A DNA stretch of 64,000 nt from JAZGGS01 sp963714405 (GCA_963714405.1 CAVQOH010000001.1:744001-808000), one strand, 5' to 3'. Counted from the first letter of the stretch, positions 26,987 through 35,957 are shown. The notes: a model not told the origin generated them from the sequence alone. Made by a program: numbers and translations.

Positions 26987-29900
26987 ATGCAGATAAAAAG
27001 ACTGTTTACTAAAGCAGGTAAAGACCCTCTACAATCCATAAAATTTGTAAAAAGAACTTCTGAAATTAAGAACCCCGATGGGTCAGTTGTCTTCAGGATG
27101 GAAGATGTATCAGTGCCTGAACAATGGTCACAGGTTGCAACTGATATTATTGCGCAGAAATATTTTAGAAAAGCCGGAGTTCCAAAACTGCTCAAAAAAA
27201 ATTCTGAAGAAGGAATTCCTGATTGGCTTCAACCTTCATCCGAAGACGAGATAAAGATAAAACAGCTACCGGAAAATGACCGCTATACTTCTGAAAAAGA
27301 TGCAAGACAGGTATTTCACCGCTTAGCCGGATGCTGGACTTATTGGGGCTGGAAAGGTGATTATTTTGATGCTGAAACAGACGCACAGGCATTTTACGAT
27401 GAGCTGATGTATATGTTTGCAAACCAAATGGCTGCCCCAAACAGCCCACAATGGTTTAACACCGGTTTAAACTGGGCTTATGGTATCTCGGGACCATCCC
27501 AGGGGCATTTTTATGTAGATTACAAAACTGGAAAGATGACCCAATCCGCAGATGCGTATACTCATCCTCAGCCGCATGCCTGTTTTATTCAATCTGTAAA
27601 TGATGACCTGGTTAATGAAGGCGGAATTATGGATCTATGGGTAAGAGAAGCACGGCTCTTCAAATATGGATCAGGAACGGGATCAAATTTTTCAGAATTG
27701 AGAGGTTCTAACGAACCACTTAGCGGCGGCGGTATTTCTTCAGGATTAATGTCTTTCCTTAAAATTGGAGATCGTTCTGCGGGTGCAATTAAATCCGGGG
27801 GAACTACTAGAAGAGCTGCAAAAATGGTTACGTTGGATATGGACCATCCGGATATTGAAGAATATATAAACTGGAAAGTAATTGAGGAACAAAAAGTAGC
27901 ATCCCTGGTTTCAGGTTCACAACTTGCAAACCGCCATTTAAATAGAATAATGAGAGCATGTTATGAGGAACATCCGGAAAATGACAGGTTTAATAAAAAT
28001 GTAAACAAGAAACTTAAACAAGCTGTACTGGATGCGCGCAGAGCATTAATACCGGGTAATTATATTGATAGGGTTATACAGCTTGCAAAACAAGGTTTTA
28101 AATCAATTGAATTTCCAGTTTATGATATTGATTGGAATTCAGATTCATACGCAACTGTCTCCGGTCAGAATTCAAATAATTCTATTAGAGTTACCAACGA
28201 ATTTATGAACGCTGTTCTTGATGACGATGACTGGAATTTATACTGGAGAATTGAAAAGAGAAATGCCAGGAGAGAGAATAGAAAACCAAAACCCTGCAGC
28301 ACTTTAAGAGCCAGAGATCTATGGAATGACATAGCATACTCTGCATGGTCATGCGCAGATCCCGGAATTCAATTTCATACTACAATAAATGAGTGGCATA
28401 CCTGCCCTGAAGGCGGTGAAATTAAAGCTTCAAATCCATGCAGCGAATATATGTTTCTCGATGATACTGCTTGTAATTTGGCATCATTAAACCTGGTTAA
28501 ATTTTATAATTCAGGTAAAAAACAAATTGATATAAACAGTTACCGCCACGTTACGAAACTGTGGACCATCGTTTTGGAAATTAGTGTTATGATGGCTCAA
28601 TTTCCCAGCAAGCATATTGCACAGCTTAGTTACGATTACAGAACTCTGGGTCTTGGATATGCGAATTTAGGCTCTTTATTAATGTTACAGGGAATTCCTT
28701 ATGATAGCAATGAGGCATTTGCAATATGCGGAGCTTTAACTGCGATAATGCACATGACTGCTTATTCTACGTCAGCTGAAATGGCCCGCGAACTGGGAAC
28801 ATACACTCACTATAGCAAAAATAAACAGCATATGGTACGTGTATTAAGAAATCACAGGAGAGCAGCTTATAACGTACCCAATGAAGAATATGAAAATCTC
28901 ACCATCTTTCCTGCCGGGATAAACCCAAAATATTGTCCATCTGATCTTTTAGAAGCAGCAAGAGAAGACGCTGATAAAGCTGTAGAACTAGGTGAAAAAT
29001 ACGGGTTTAGAAATGCCCAGGTTACAGTAATTGCTCCTACAGGAACCATTGGATTAGTTATGGATTGCGATACAACAGGTGTTGAACCAGATTTCGCTTT
29101 AGTTAAATTTAAAAAACTAGCCGGTGGTGGATATTTTAAAATCATTAACCAGTCAATTCCACCTGCACTGGAAAGATTAGGTTATAACAAGGATCAGATT
29201 AGCGAAATAATAAAATATGCCAAGGGCCATGGAACCTTAAGCGGGTGCCCATATATCAATCCTGAATCACTAATTGCAAAAGGATTTACTGAATCGGCAC
29301 TTACAAAAATTGAAAAGCATCTTCCTTCAGTATTCGAGATAAGTTTTGCATTTAACAAATTTACAGTGGGCACTAAGTTTATTGTAGAAGAGTTGGGAAT
29401 TGAAGAAGAAGAAGTGAATGCGTATGATTTTAACCTTCTCGAAGTGTTAGGATTTTCGAAGCAGGAGATTGCATCAGCTAATGACTATGTATGCGGTACG
29501 ATGACGATTGAAGGTGCTCCTTTCCTTAAACATGATCACTACCCAGTTTTTGATTGTGCAAATAAATGTGGTAAAAAAGGTACACGATTCATTCGTTCCA
29601 CAGCACATATTAAAATGATGGCAGCGGCACAACCATTTATTTCAGGAGCTATTTCTAAAACAATAAATCTTCCAAACAATGCTTCAGTTGAAGATATGAA
29701 AGATGCTTATATGCAATCCTGGAAGCTGGGAATTAAGGCAAACGCTTTATACAGGGATGGTTCAAAACTTTCGCAGCCTCTTAATTCTGTAAGCGATGAA
29801 GATATTGAAGCTATTATTGAAGAGAAAGAAAAGAATGATATAGTTAAAGTAGCTGAAAAAATCATCCACAGGTACATTGCAAAACGCAGAAGATTACCTG

Positions 29901-30580
29901 ATAGGAGATCAGGATATACACAAAAAGCAAAAATTAATGGGCAATCCGTTTATATAAGAACCGGTGAGTATGAGAACGGGCAGATTGGTGAAATATTTAT
30001 AGATATGCACCGCGAAGGTGCAGCTTTCAGAAGTCTCCTTAACTGCTTTGCAATTTCTATCTCGTTAGGAATGCAGCACGGCGTACCGCTGGAAGAGTTT
30101 GCAGATGCATTTGTATTTACAAGATTTGAACCAAGCGGAATTGTTACAGGAAACGAAAAAATTAAAATGGCAACCTCAGTTATTGATTATATTTTTAGAG
30201 AGCTTGCTGTTACTTACCTTGGAAGAAATGATTTATCACACGTTGAACCGGATGAATTAAAATCCAAAGCTTCACCCGGAATTGTAAAAACTCTTGCAGA
30301 ACCCGAATTTGAAAGTGAAGAAATTGTTAGCGAAAGAGTTGTAGAGCTAGATAAAAACAATATCGATTCATACGAAACAAAACTTTCTACAAGTAAGGGA
30401 AACCCAAGATCTAAATCCGCAGTTGCAGATGAAAAAATTGCTATAAATTCTAAAATAAAACAGGCAATTGAAAAAGGTTATACAGGCGATCTTTGCCCTG
30501 AATGCCAGAGCATGACGATGGTTAGAAATGGAACCTGCTTAAAGTGTATGACCTGCGGCTCGACTTCCGGCTGTAGTTAG
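26987..30580 (+). CDS. nrdJ: Vitamin B12-dependent (class II) ribonucleotide reductase
   Basis: A 1197-residue class II ribonucleotide reductase, which makes deoxyribonucleotides using adenosylcobalamin in place of a tyrosyl radical. The ATG at 26987 has TTTGGAG upstream; an in-frame TTG at 26975 is less likely. Visible parts: HACFIQSVNDDL with the first redox Cys, FKYGSGTGSNFSELRG, GGTTRRAAKMV, and NPCSEYMFLDDTACNLASLNL with the active-site Asn-Cys-Glu set. The C-terminal CPECQ...CLKCMTCG zinc-ribbon tail carries the Cys pairs that re-reduce the enzyme. Length suits the large NrdJ type. Single gene. Confidence 0.96.
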   Translation: MQIKRLFTKAGKDPLQSIKFVKRTSEIKNPDGSVVFRMEDVSVPEQWSQVATDIIAQKYFRKAGVPKLLKKNSEEGIPDWLQPSSEDEIKIKQLPENDRYTSEKDARQVFHRLAGCWTYWGWKGDYFDAETDAQAFYDELMYMFANQMAAPNSPQWFNTGLNWAYGISGPSQGHFYVDYKTGKMTQSADAYTHPQPHACFIQSVNDDLVNEGGIMDLWVREARLFKYGSGTGSNFSELRGSNEPLSGGGISSGLMSFLKIGDRSAGAIKSGGTTRRAAKMVTLDMDHPDIEEYINWKVIEEQKVASLVSGSQLANRHLNRIMRACYEEHPENDRFNKNVNKKLKQAVLDARRALIPGNYIDRVIQLAKQGFKSIEFPVYDIDWNSDSYATVSGQNSNNSIRVTNEFMNAVLDDDDWNLYWRIEKRNARRENRKPKPCSTLRARDLWNDIAYSAWSCADPGIQFHTTINEWHTCPEGGEIKASNPCSEYMFLDDTACNLASLNLVKFYNSGKKQIDINSYRHVTKLWTIVLEISVMMAQFPSKHIAQLSYDYRTLGLGYANLGSLLMLQGIPYDSNEAFAICGALTAIMHMTAYSTSAEMARELGTYTHYSKNKQHMVRVLRNHRRAAYNVPNEEYENLTIFPAGINPKYCPSDLLEAAREDADKAVELGEKYGFRNAQVTVIAPTGTIGLVMDCDTTGVEPDFALVKFKKLAGGGYFKIINQSIPPALERLGYNKDQISEIIKYAKGHGTLSGCPYINPESLIAKGFTESALTKIEKHLPSVFEISFAFNKFTVGTKFIVEELGIEEEEVNAYDFNLLEVLGFSKQEIASANDYVCGTMTIEGAPFLKHDHYPVFDCANKCGKKGTRFIRSTAHIKMMAAAQPFISGAISKTINLPNNASVEDMKDAYMQSWKLGIKANALYRDGSKLSQPLNSVSDEDIEAIIEEKEKNDIVKVAEKIIHRYIAKRRRLPDRRSGYTQKAKINGQSVYIRTGEYENGQIGEIFIDMHREGAAFRSLLNCFAISISLGMQHGVPLEEFADAFVFTRFEPSGIVTGNEKIKMATSVIDYIFRELAVTYLGRNDLSHVEPDELKSKASPGIVKTLAEPEFESEEIVSERVVELDKNNIDSYETKLSTSKGNPRSKSAVADEKIAINSKIKQAIEKGYTGDLCPECQSMTMVRNGTCLKCMTCGSTSGCS

Positions 30581-30589
30581 ATTTTTTAA

Positions 30590-30949
30590 AAATAACAATT
30601 CGCGGTTATCCTTCCGCCAATAACATTTCCTTTTGTGGGGGATAATGCTAAGGAATGTCTTCTTTTGTTCTTTGAACGAGTAAAATAAAGTTTACCCAGA
30701 TGGGGCGATGGATTTCGCTCAAGGTAAAGTCTGTGGAGCAGAAGCGTTTTGTATCCGCTTCTCCAGTCGGGAGATACGACCGGCTGAATGGCAACAGTTA
30801 ATAAGTACCTTGAGATTTCAGCCGTAAGCTTTACGGTGGGGAAATTAGGATCACCTTGTTCAACCAAAACGTGCCCTCTTCTTGACGTGGTAGCAACGCC
30901 ACGATAAACAAAGCTCAAATTATTAACGGTTTGAGGCCTCAAACTTTTT
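30590..30949. repeat. GC-rich element with many inverted repeats, ending in a palindrome
   Basis: This 360-bp segment after nrdJ has clearly higher GC than its neighbours. It contains a hairpin at 30735-30764 (GAAGCG/CGCTTC core), a perfect palindrome CCGTAAGCTTTACGG at 30822-30836, GGCTGAA...TTCAGCC and TCAAGGTA...TACCTTGA longer-range pairs, CGTGG...CCACG at about 30880-30900, and a perfect palindrome GTTTGAGGCCTCAAAC at 30929-30944 followed by five T (terminator-like). A 118-codon frame on the - strand (30586-30942) spans it, but it matches no family I know and may be a by-product of the repeats. Confidence 0.45.
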
Positions 30950-31136
30950 CTAATGAGAAATCAGTATAAAAATAATTCAGATAAAAGTAGATGTTAAAAT
31001 TAATTTTGATTTATGCCTTTGGGCGTTAGCAAATCTTTTAGCTGTTCTACTATGTTAATCGAAGTGTGAGGGTTTCGGCTTTCAAACTTTGTTTTTTATC
31101 AAGACGCTACATACACGAATCAGCAATCCACATAAG
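30950..31136 (+). other. Spacer with an attC-like GGCGTTAGC boundary
   Basis: No gene is seen. The segment GCCTTTGGGCGTTAGC (31015-31030) resembles the 3' core of Bacteroidota-type integron cassette sites. The GC palindromic element lies to the left and a decayed small ORF to the right. Called only from the core motif and from similar motifs at three other gene boundaries in this region. Confidence 0.3.
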
Positions 31137-31316
31137 ATGAAAACCAGAATTCTTATTATTTTTTTACTAATTTTTAACCTGCTATATAGCTAGTATAATG
31201 ATACTTTGAGTGTTTCAACAAAGGTAGAGATTCTTTACGCGGGCTTAATCTTATCAATTATTCCTTGTTTATTCTTTTATAACAATTTATTTTACGCAAT
31301 AAAAGCTGAACATTAG
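31137..31316 (+). pseudogene. Small signal-peptide/membrane ORF with an in-frame amber stop
   Basis: A 60-codon frame: MKTRILIIFLLIFNLLYS, then TAG, then YNDTLSVSTK and a second hydrophobic stretch ending YNNLFYAIKAEH and a stop. The TAG sits where the beta-lactamase (35966) and DUF1287 (36890) genes have CAG (Gln) in the same sequence context, so one C-to-T change explains it. Its 5' half is copy 1 of the repeated signal-peptide module. Its 3' half recurs at 33262. It may be a dead small gene or carry a sequencing error. Confidence 0.6.
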
Positions 31317-31341
31317 TATAACATATAGTCCCGCGCTATAC

Positions 31342-31367
31342 TTGCCTACCGGCAGGCAGGCAGGCAG
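31342..31367. repeat. Palindromic GGCAGGCAGG-type repeat
   Basis: TTGCCTACCGGCAGGCAGG followed by a further CAGGCAG unit: tandem 4-bp GGCA units with a palindromic core. It is GC-rich in an AT-rich spacer. This resembles a short repeat commonly seen between genes in this and related phyla. Confidence 0.55.
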
Positions 31368-31410
31368 TTTCTAATTAATTCAAATAAAACAAAAACTTTA
31401 CAGAAAAGAT

Positions 31411-32454
31411 ATGATATTATTATTCGTTTATTTATTCCTTGCTTTATTCGTTTCTTCCCTTTGTTCAATTATGGAATCAGTACTTCTTTCTACACCTCAG
31501 TCTTTCCTGTTTGTAAAACAAGAAAAAGGAAATGTTTGGGCTAAAAAATTTATAGATTTTAAATCCAATATTGATAAGCCCCTATCTGCAATTTTAACGT
31601 TGAATACTGTAGCTCATACAATTGGTGCAGCCGGGGTAGGAGCACAGGCAGTTAAGGTATTTGGTGAAGCTTCCTTTGGTATTGTATCTGCAGTTTTAAC
31701 AATTTTAATTTTAGTTTTCACCGAAATCATCCCAAAAACTTTAGGTGCCAATTATTGGAGGAATTTAACAATGATTACTTCTTTTACAATAAATATTATG
31801 ATAATCATCACTTATCCTTTAGTATTGATGTCTGCTGTTATAACAAAAACATTTTCAAGAAACAAAAAAGAACAGACTACCAGCAGGGAAGAAATTGCAG
31901 CCCTTGCAAGAATAGGAGCATATGAAGGTATTTTTTCAGAAGGAGAGCACAAAATCGTTCAAAACATACTCAGGCTTAAAAATGTTAGGGTAAATGAGAT
32001 TATGACACCAAGAGTCGTAGTAGCTGTTGCTGATGAAAACCAATCATTGAATGATTTCTTAAAAAATAAAGATTACTTAAAATTTTCGCGAATTCCAATA
32101 TATACAGAAAGTAATGAAAATATAACAGGATATGTTATTAGACAGGAAGTATTTGAGAAGTTAGCAGAAGATGAGCATAATTTAAAACTTAGAGATATTA
32201 AAAGGGAAATTGTTAAAGTTCCAAATACAATAGTACTTTTCTCTTTATGGGAGAAACTCTTAGAAAGTAAAGAACATATTGCATTAATCCTTGATGAATA
32301 TGGTGGATTAGATGGAGTTGTTACAATGGAGGACATAATTGAAACCTTGTTAGGACTTGAAATATTAGATGAACAAGATACATTTTATGATATGCAAAAA
32401 TATGCTCGTGAAAGATGGAAAGCCAGACAAACCAAATACAATTTATTAGAGTAA
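31411..32454 (+). CDS. CNNM/HlyC-type membrane protein with CBS domains
   Basis: A 347-residue protein. The N-terminal DUF21/CNNM membrane domain (about residues 1-140, four helices) has SSLCSIMESVLLSTPQ, LTLNTVAHTIGAAGVG and FTEIIPKTLGANYW, all typical. A CBS pair follows (about residues 195-310) with VNEIMTPRVVVAVA and DEYGGLDGVVTMEDIIETLLG. It stops soon after the CBS pair and so lacks the C-terminal CorC/HlyC domain of longer relatives. Such proteins act in magnesium or cobalt handling. First full gene of the accessory region. Confidence 0.88.
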   Translation: MILLFVYLFLALFVSSLCSIMESVLLSTPQSFLFVKQEKGNVWAKKFIDFKSNIDKPLSAILTLNTVAHTIGAAGVGAQAVKVFGEASFGIVSAVLTILILVFTEIIPKTLGANYWRNLTMITSFTINIMIIITYPLVLMSAVITKTFSRNKKEQTTSREEIAALARIGAYEGIFSEGEHKIVQNILRLKNVRVNEIMTPRVVVAVADENQSLNDFLKNKDYLKFSRIPIYTESNENITGYVIRQEVFEKLAEDEHNLKLRDIKREIVKVPNTIVLFSLWEKLLESKEHIALILDEYGGLDGVVTMEDIIETLLGLEILDEQDTFYDMQKYARERWKARQTKYNLLE

Positions 32455-32480
32455 TGCTGCAAGCAAGTTGAGTAAAAAAC

Positions 32481-32620
32481 GCCACCTAACAACAAGTATA
32501 AGTTAGTTGGTATACAGTGATAATCAGACTATGATAAAATTAAATAAAAATATTAGTGTCCTGATAATTTTGAAGATTAAAAAATTCAACCTGCTCATAT
32601 TTGCCAACCATTAGCACACA
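32481..32620 (+). other. attC-like spacer between CNNM and DinB genes
   Basis: The 5' end CACCTAACAACAAG fits the integron R'' core RYYYAAC (ACCTAAC). The 3' end CCAACCATTAGCACAC resembles the R' side but departs from GTTRRRY at the first base. Inner arms GTTGGTATA (left) and TATTTGCCAAC (right) can pair. Length is about 140 bp, normal for large attC sites. Suggestive, not proven. Confidence 0.4.
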
Positions 32621-32624
32621 TAAA

Positions 32625-32724
32625 ATGAAAACCAAACTTTTGATAATATTTTTATTTTTTTTAACCTTGCACTCAGACAAGTTAAAGAAAAGTTTAGTAT
32701 TTATGTACTGAAATTAAAAAAGCA
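32625..32724 (+). pseudogene. Decayed copy 2 of the signal-peptide module
   Basis: Starts ATGAAAACCAAACTTTTG, as copy 1 does, and continues with bases that match the beta-lactamase and DUF1287 5' ends (GTTAAAGA.A.GTTTAGT against GTTAAAGATACGTTGAGT), but with a frame change after the hydrophobic stretch. As read, it gives a 28-residue peptide ending before the dinB start at 32725. No function expected. Confidence 0.55.
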
Positions 32725-33246
32725 ATGATTGATTCATATCTAAAGAAAATTATAAACCAGTACGATTTTAACTTAGCTTACGCTAAAAAACTGGTTGAAG
32801 ACTTAAACGACGATCAAATGACAACCATTCCTTCAATCGGACTTGTTAACCATCCGGCATTCACACTCGGTCATCTTGTTTCAGGCAGTGCACTGCTTGC
32901 TGAAGATATGGGAGCAAAATTTGAGATGCCGGATAACTGGGCAGAGCTGTATTTACGCAGAGGGCCGGGAGATCCGCGCAAACCCGATATTGATAAAAGT
33001 AAATATCCTTCTAAGCAATTGTTATTAAAGGAATTAGAGCACCAGCATAACAAGGTGAAAGACCTGTTAAAAAGTGTTGATGAAAATAAATTGAATGAAA
33101 ATATAAAATGGCGCTTTGATAATTTTATGCCAACATTACTGGATATTACTACTTTTATGTGCATTAACCACGAGGCAATGCATTTAGGACAGCTTGCAGC
33201 CTGTAGGCGCGCAATGAACCTGCCATCAGCACTTGCAAGTCTATAA
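32725..33246 (+). CDS. DinB-family protein (metal-binding four-helix bundle)
   Basis: A 173-residue soluble protein of the DinB/YfiT superfamily, small metal-dependent enzymes that often act as thiol-S-transferases or in stress responses. The three-His metal site is visible as FTLGHLVSG (His about 53) and INHEAMHLGQLAACRR (two His about 148-152), the typical C-terminal signature. It is flanked on both sides by pieces of the small ORF found intact at 31137, as if it had been inserted into a second copy of that ORF. Confidence 0.85.
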   Translation: MIDSYLKKIINQYDFNLAYAKKLVEDLNDDQMTTIPSIGLVNHPAFTLGHLVSGSALLAEDMGAKFEMPDNWAELYLRRGPGDPRKPDIDKSKYPSKQLLLKELEHQHNKVKDLLKSVDENKLNENIKWRFDNFMPTLLDITTFMCINHEAMHLGQLAACRRAMNLPSALASL

Positions 33247-33261
33247 AAACTGTGGCTTTTT

Positions 33262-33335
33262 TTTCAGGGTTTTTCTTTTTAATTATTTCTTGTTTCTTCA
33301 TTTATAACAATTTATTTTACCAATTAAACACACAA
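33262..33335 (+). pseudogene. 3' fragment of the small membrane ORF seen at 31137
   Basis: Reads FFFLIISCFFIYNNLFYQLN, against GLILSIIPCLFFYNNLFYAIK at 31236-31310. DNA identity is high over about 50 bp (TTTATAACAATTTATTTTAC is identical). No start codon is available, and the matching 5' half lies on the other side of dinB at 32625. Confidence 0.6.
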
Positions 33336-33355
33336 ACATTAAAGCGATATTAATT

Positions 33356-34300
33356 ATGAACAATTCTTTAATAAAATTCTTTTCAACAGCTATTCTATTT
33401 GGGCTGATTATTTTATCGGGCTGCAACCTACCTGATTCTAATAATACCTCTGAATCAGAACAAAATGTTATTGCGGAAGAACAAGAAACAACATGGAAAC
33501 AGGATCAGGAAGAAATAAAAGCAGTATTAGAAAAAATTCTGTCTGCAGTTGGAAACCGGAACATAAAAGTATTAGATGATTTAACCTACGACAAGGCTAT
33601 ACTTGGATGGACCTATATACAAGATGGAGTATGGTTGAATAAAGAGTTGAACATGGAAGAATATTTGCGAAAAATGGCAGAAGATAAGGACCCAAAACCT
33701 ATTTCAGAAATTGCTAAAGGATTTGATATCATTGTAACTGAAGGGCAAATGGCAGTCGTAATAGCAGAAACTATAATTTCTCAATTTGGCGTTCCCAGAA
33801 GTCGTGAAGTTAACCATATAATTATGATGAAGGAAAAAGTAGATTGGAAACTTTTTAGCGTTGCATGGACTGTAGAGCGTTTGTCGGACGAGGAAAGAAA
33901 ATTTGATTTGGAACTTTTTGCACGCAGCTATGCTCAAGTTTGGGGCAGTAACCGTCAGGAATTTGTTGCCATGTTCTTTGAAGAAAATGGATCACTGCGT
34001 GTAAATGATGGAGAACCTGCAGTGGGCAGAGAGGAAATAACAAAAGTTGCACAAGGATTTATGACCGATCTGCCGGATATGGTTGTTAGTTTTGACAGCT
34101 TGGTAAATAAATCAAATGGGATTAAGTTCCATTGGACATTAACAGCAACACATTCCGGGCCTGGTGGTACCGGTAATAAAATTAAGGTTAGTGGTTTTGA
34201 GCTTTGGCGGATAGGTGAAAACAATCTTATCAAAGAATCTCATGGTAATTTTCCATTTGAGGAATATAACCGGCAAATTGAATTTGGAATTGATAATTAA
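33356..34300 (+). CDS. Lipoprotein with two NTF2/SnoaL-like domains
   Basis: A 314-residue lipoprotein with lipobox LSGC at about residues 20-23, then an acidic linker. Two NTF2-like cone domains follow: residues about 50-170 (EIKAVLEKILSAVGNRN opening) and about 185-310 (ARSYAQVWGSNRQEFVAMFFEENGS opening). This fold serves as a small-ligand pocket or enzyme; both domains start with the typical helix and D/N-rich turn. Function unknown. It starts soon after the membrane-ORF fragment, with no operon partner. Confidence 0.7.
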   Translation: MNNSLIKFFSTAILFGLIILSGCNLPDSNNTSESEQNVIAEEQETTWKQDQEEIKAVLEKILSAVGNRNIKVLDDLTYDKAILGWTYIQDGVWLNKELNMEEYLRKMAEDKDPKPISEIAKGFDIIVTEGQMAVVIAETIISQFGVPRSREVNHIIMMKEKVDWKLFSVAWTVERLSDEERKFDLELFARSYAQVWGSNRQEFVAMFFEENGSLRVNDGEPAVGREEITKVAQGFMTDLPDMVVSFDSLVNKSNGIKFHWTLTATHSGPGGTGNKIKVSGFELWRIGENNLIKESHGNFPFEEYNRQIEFGIDN

Positions 34301-34331
34301 TTACTATCGTCAAAAGGTGCCGCTTTAAGCA

Positions 34332-34760
34332 ATGAAAAAATTACAAATAAAATCAAACCCCGAAGTTGAATTAGTATTCAAGAATTATCCCAATTCAGTT
34401 CGAAAAAAAATATTAAACCTCCGAAAATTAATCATAGAATCAGCAAACGAGATAGAAGAAATAACGAATTTAGAGGAGACCTTGAAATGGGGTGAACCCA
34501 GCTACCTGGTTAAAAATGGTAGCACTATAAGAATTGACTGGAAGAAGAAAGAGCCGGATCAGTATGCAATTTATTTCAAATGCACAAGCAAGTTAGTGCC
34601 AACCTTTAAAACGGTTTATAAAAACACATTTAAATATGAAGGTAATCGAGCCATAATTTTTCAAATGAATGATGAAATTCCGGAAGCTGAATTGAAAAAT
34701 TGTATTAATGTCGGTTTAACTTATCATAAGGTAAAACAGCTTCCTATGTTAGGACTGTGA
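34332..34760 (+). CDS. DUF1801 domain protein
   Basis: A 142-residue soluble protein of the DUF1801 (YdhG-like) family. Recognised from FKNYPNSVRKKILNLRKLI, ETLKWGEPSYLVKNGSTIRI and the FKCTSKLVPTF segment. The fold is iron-chaperone-frataxin-like in some members; role not established. Starts 31 bp after the previous gene and is followed by an attC-like spacer. Confidence 0.8.
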   Translation: MKKLQIKSNPEVELVFKNYPNSVRKKILNLRKLIIESANEIEEITNLEETLKWGEPSYLVKNGSTIRIDWKKKEPDQYAIYFKCTSKLVPTFKTVYKNTFKYEGNRAIIFQMNDEIPEAELKNCINVGLTYHKVKQLPMLGL

Positions 34761-34776
34761 AGAATAAAAGGCAGCA

Positions 34777-34832
34777 TTCAATAAAAATTAACACCATTGA
34801 ATCGGGTGTTTATTCAAACCGTTAGCGACAAG
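34777..34832 (+). other. attC-like spacer between DUF1801 and DUF1697 genes
   Basis: AACACC (34790-34795) pairs with GGTGTT (34805-34810), flanked by ATTCAA-type arms, and the right edge is AACCGTTAGCGACAAG. The GTTAGC edge matches those at 31024 and 36874. Small for an attC but of the right shape. Confidence 0.35.
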
Positions 34833-34846
34833 TTGAAAAAAACTAA

Positions 34847-35404
34847 ATGAAATCGAAAACAGAAAAATATATTGCTTTTCTGCGTGGAATTAATGTTGGT
34901 GGTTATCATAAAGTTCCAATGGCTGAGTTGCGTAAAGAATTAGAAAAACTGGGTTTCTTACATGTAAAGACACTTTTAAATTCAGGCAATATTATATTTG
35001 AAGCCATAAGTGATAATGAAGAGAACCTTGAAAAAAAGATTTCAACGCATCTCGAAAAATCGTTTGGTTTCCCAATTCCTACTCTAGTAAGAAAATCTGA
35101 AATGATTAATAAATTACTGAGCAACGATCCGTTCAAAGATGTACAACTCACCAAAGATAGCCGGTTGTATGTTTCTTTTTTGCAGGAGAATATTCAGACT
35201 AAATTGAAGCTGCCATGGATAAGTACAGATAAATCGTATAAAATTATTGGAAAAATCGGAAAAAATATATTTAGTGTGCTGGATCTTTCAATATCAAAAA
35301 CTCCCAAAGCGATGGAAGAATTAGAGAGATATTTTGGAAAGAATATAACAACACGAAATTGGAATACTCTAAAACGAATAGAAAAAAGTAATTATAATTC
35401 TTAA
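34847..35404 (+). CDS. DUF1697 domain protein
   Basis: A 185-residue soluble protein of the DUF1697 family. Recognised from the N-terminal YIAFLRGINVGGYHKVPMA and the following LKTLLNSGNIIFE-type strand, near-invariant in the family. Biochemical role is unknown; such genes are frequent as single accessory genes in mobile or cassette settings. The GNAT gene starts about 10 bp after its stop. Confidence 0.88.
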   Translation: MKSKTEKYIAFLRGINVGGYHKVPMAELRKELEKLGFLHVKTLLNSGNIIFEAISDNEENLEKKISTHLEKSFGFPIPTLVRKSEMINKLLSNDPFKDVQLTKDSRLYVSFLQENIQTKLKLPWISTDKSYKIIGKIGKNIFSVLDLSISKTPKAMEELERYFGKNITTRNWNTLKRIEKSNYNS

Positions 35405-35414
35405 ATTTGCCCGG

Positions 35415-35957
35415 ATGGCTGAGAAATTGACTTTTAATTTACAACCAACCTTAGAAAACAAACTAGTTATTTTGCGACCATTGAATGAACAGGATTTTGA
35501 ATCATTATTCCAGGTTGCAAAAGACCCATTAATTTGGGAGCAGCATCCAAACAGTGATCGATTTAAAAGAGATGTTTATTCAGCCTTTTTTAAAGATTCA
35601 ATGGAATCAAAAGGAGCATTAATTGTCATAGATAAAGCAAGCAATGAAGTAATTGGAAGCACAAGATTTAAACCTATAAACGGTGCAGAATATGCCGTTG
35701 AAATTGGCTGGTCGTTCTTATCAAGAAAACATTGGGGAGGAGTATATAATAGATCTATTAAGAAATTAATGATTGATTATGCTTTTGAATTTTTAGAGTA
35801 TGTAATTTTCTATATCGGTAAAGACAATTTGCGTTCTCAAAGGGCAGTTGAAAATATTGGTGGGATTAGAATTACCGAATCAAAATATCAACATTTGATT
35901 AAGAAAAGCGATAGTGATTTCACGTATCGAATAAACAAAAATGATTGGAAAGATTAA
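35415..35957 (+). CDS. GNAT acetyltransferase, RimJ/RimL type
   Basis: A 180-residue acyl-CoA transferase. Strands VILRPLNEQDFESLFQVAKDPLIWEQHP-type opening, then GSTRFKPIN, VEIGWSFLSRKHWGGVYN (pantetheine-binding region) and a final helix with NLRSQRAVENIGG. Related enzymes acetylate protein N termini or small molecules, including antibiotics. The beta-lactamase ATG lies 8 bp after its stop. Confidence 0.85.
   Translation: MAEKLTFNLQPTLENKLVILRPLNEQDFESLFQVAKDPLIWEQHPNSDRFKRDVYSAFFKDSMESKGALIVIDKASNEVIGSTRFKPINGAEYAVEIGWSFLSRKHWGGVYNRSIKKLMIDYAFEFLEYVIFYIGKDNLRSQRAVENIGGIRITESKYQHLIKKSDSDFTYRINKNDWKD

Noticed and set aside
30680..30800. Start of a + strand transposase (frame beginning MGRWISLKVKSVEQKRF)
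   Set aside because: The frame runs into two stops after about 32 codons and shows no DDE or helix-turn-helix continuation.
30586..30942. 118-codon - strand frame as a real protein gene
   Set aside because: It coincides with a GC-rich, palindrome-dense segment, has no family I recognise and no clear ribosome binding site. Kept only as part of the repeat element.
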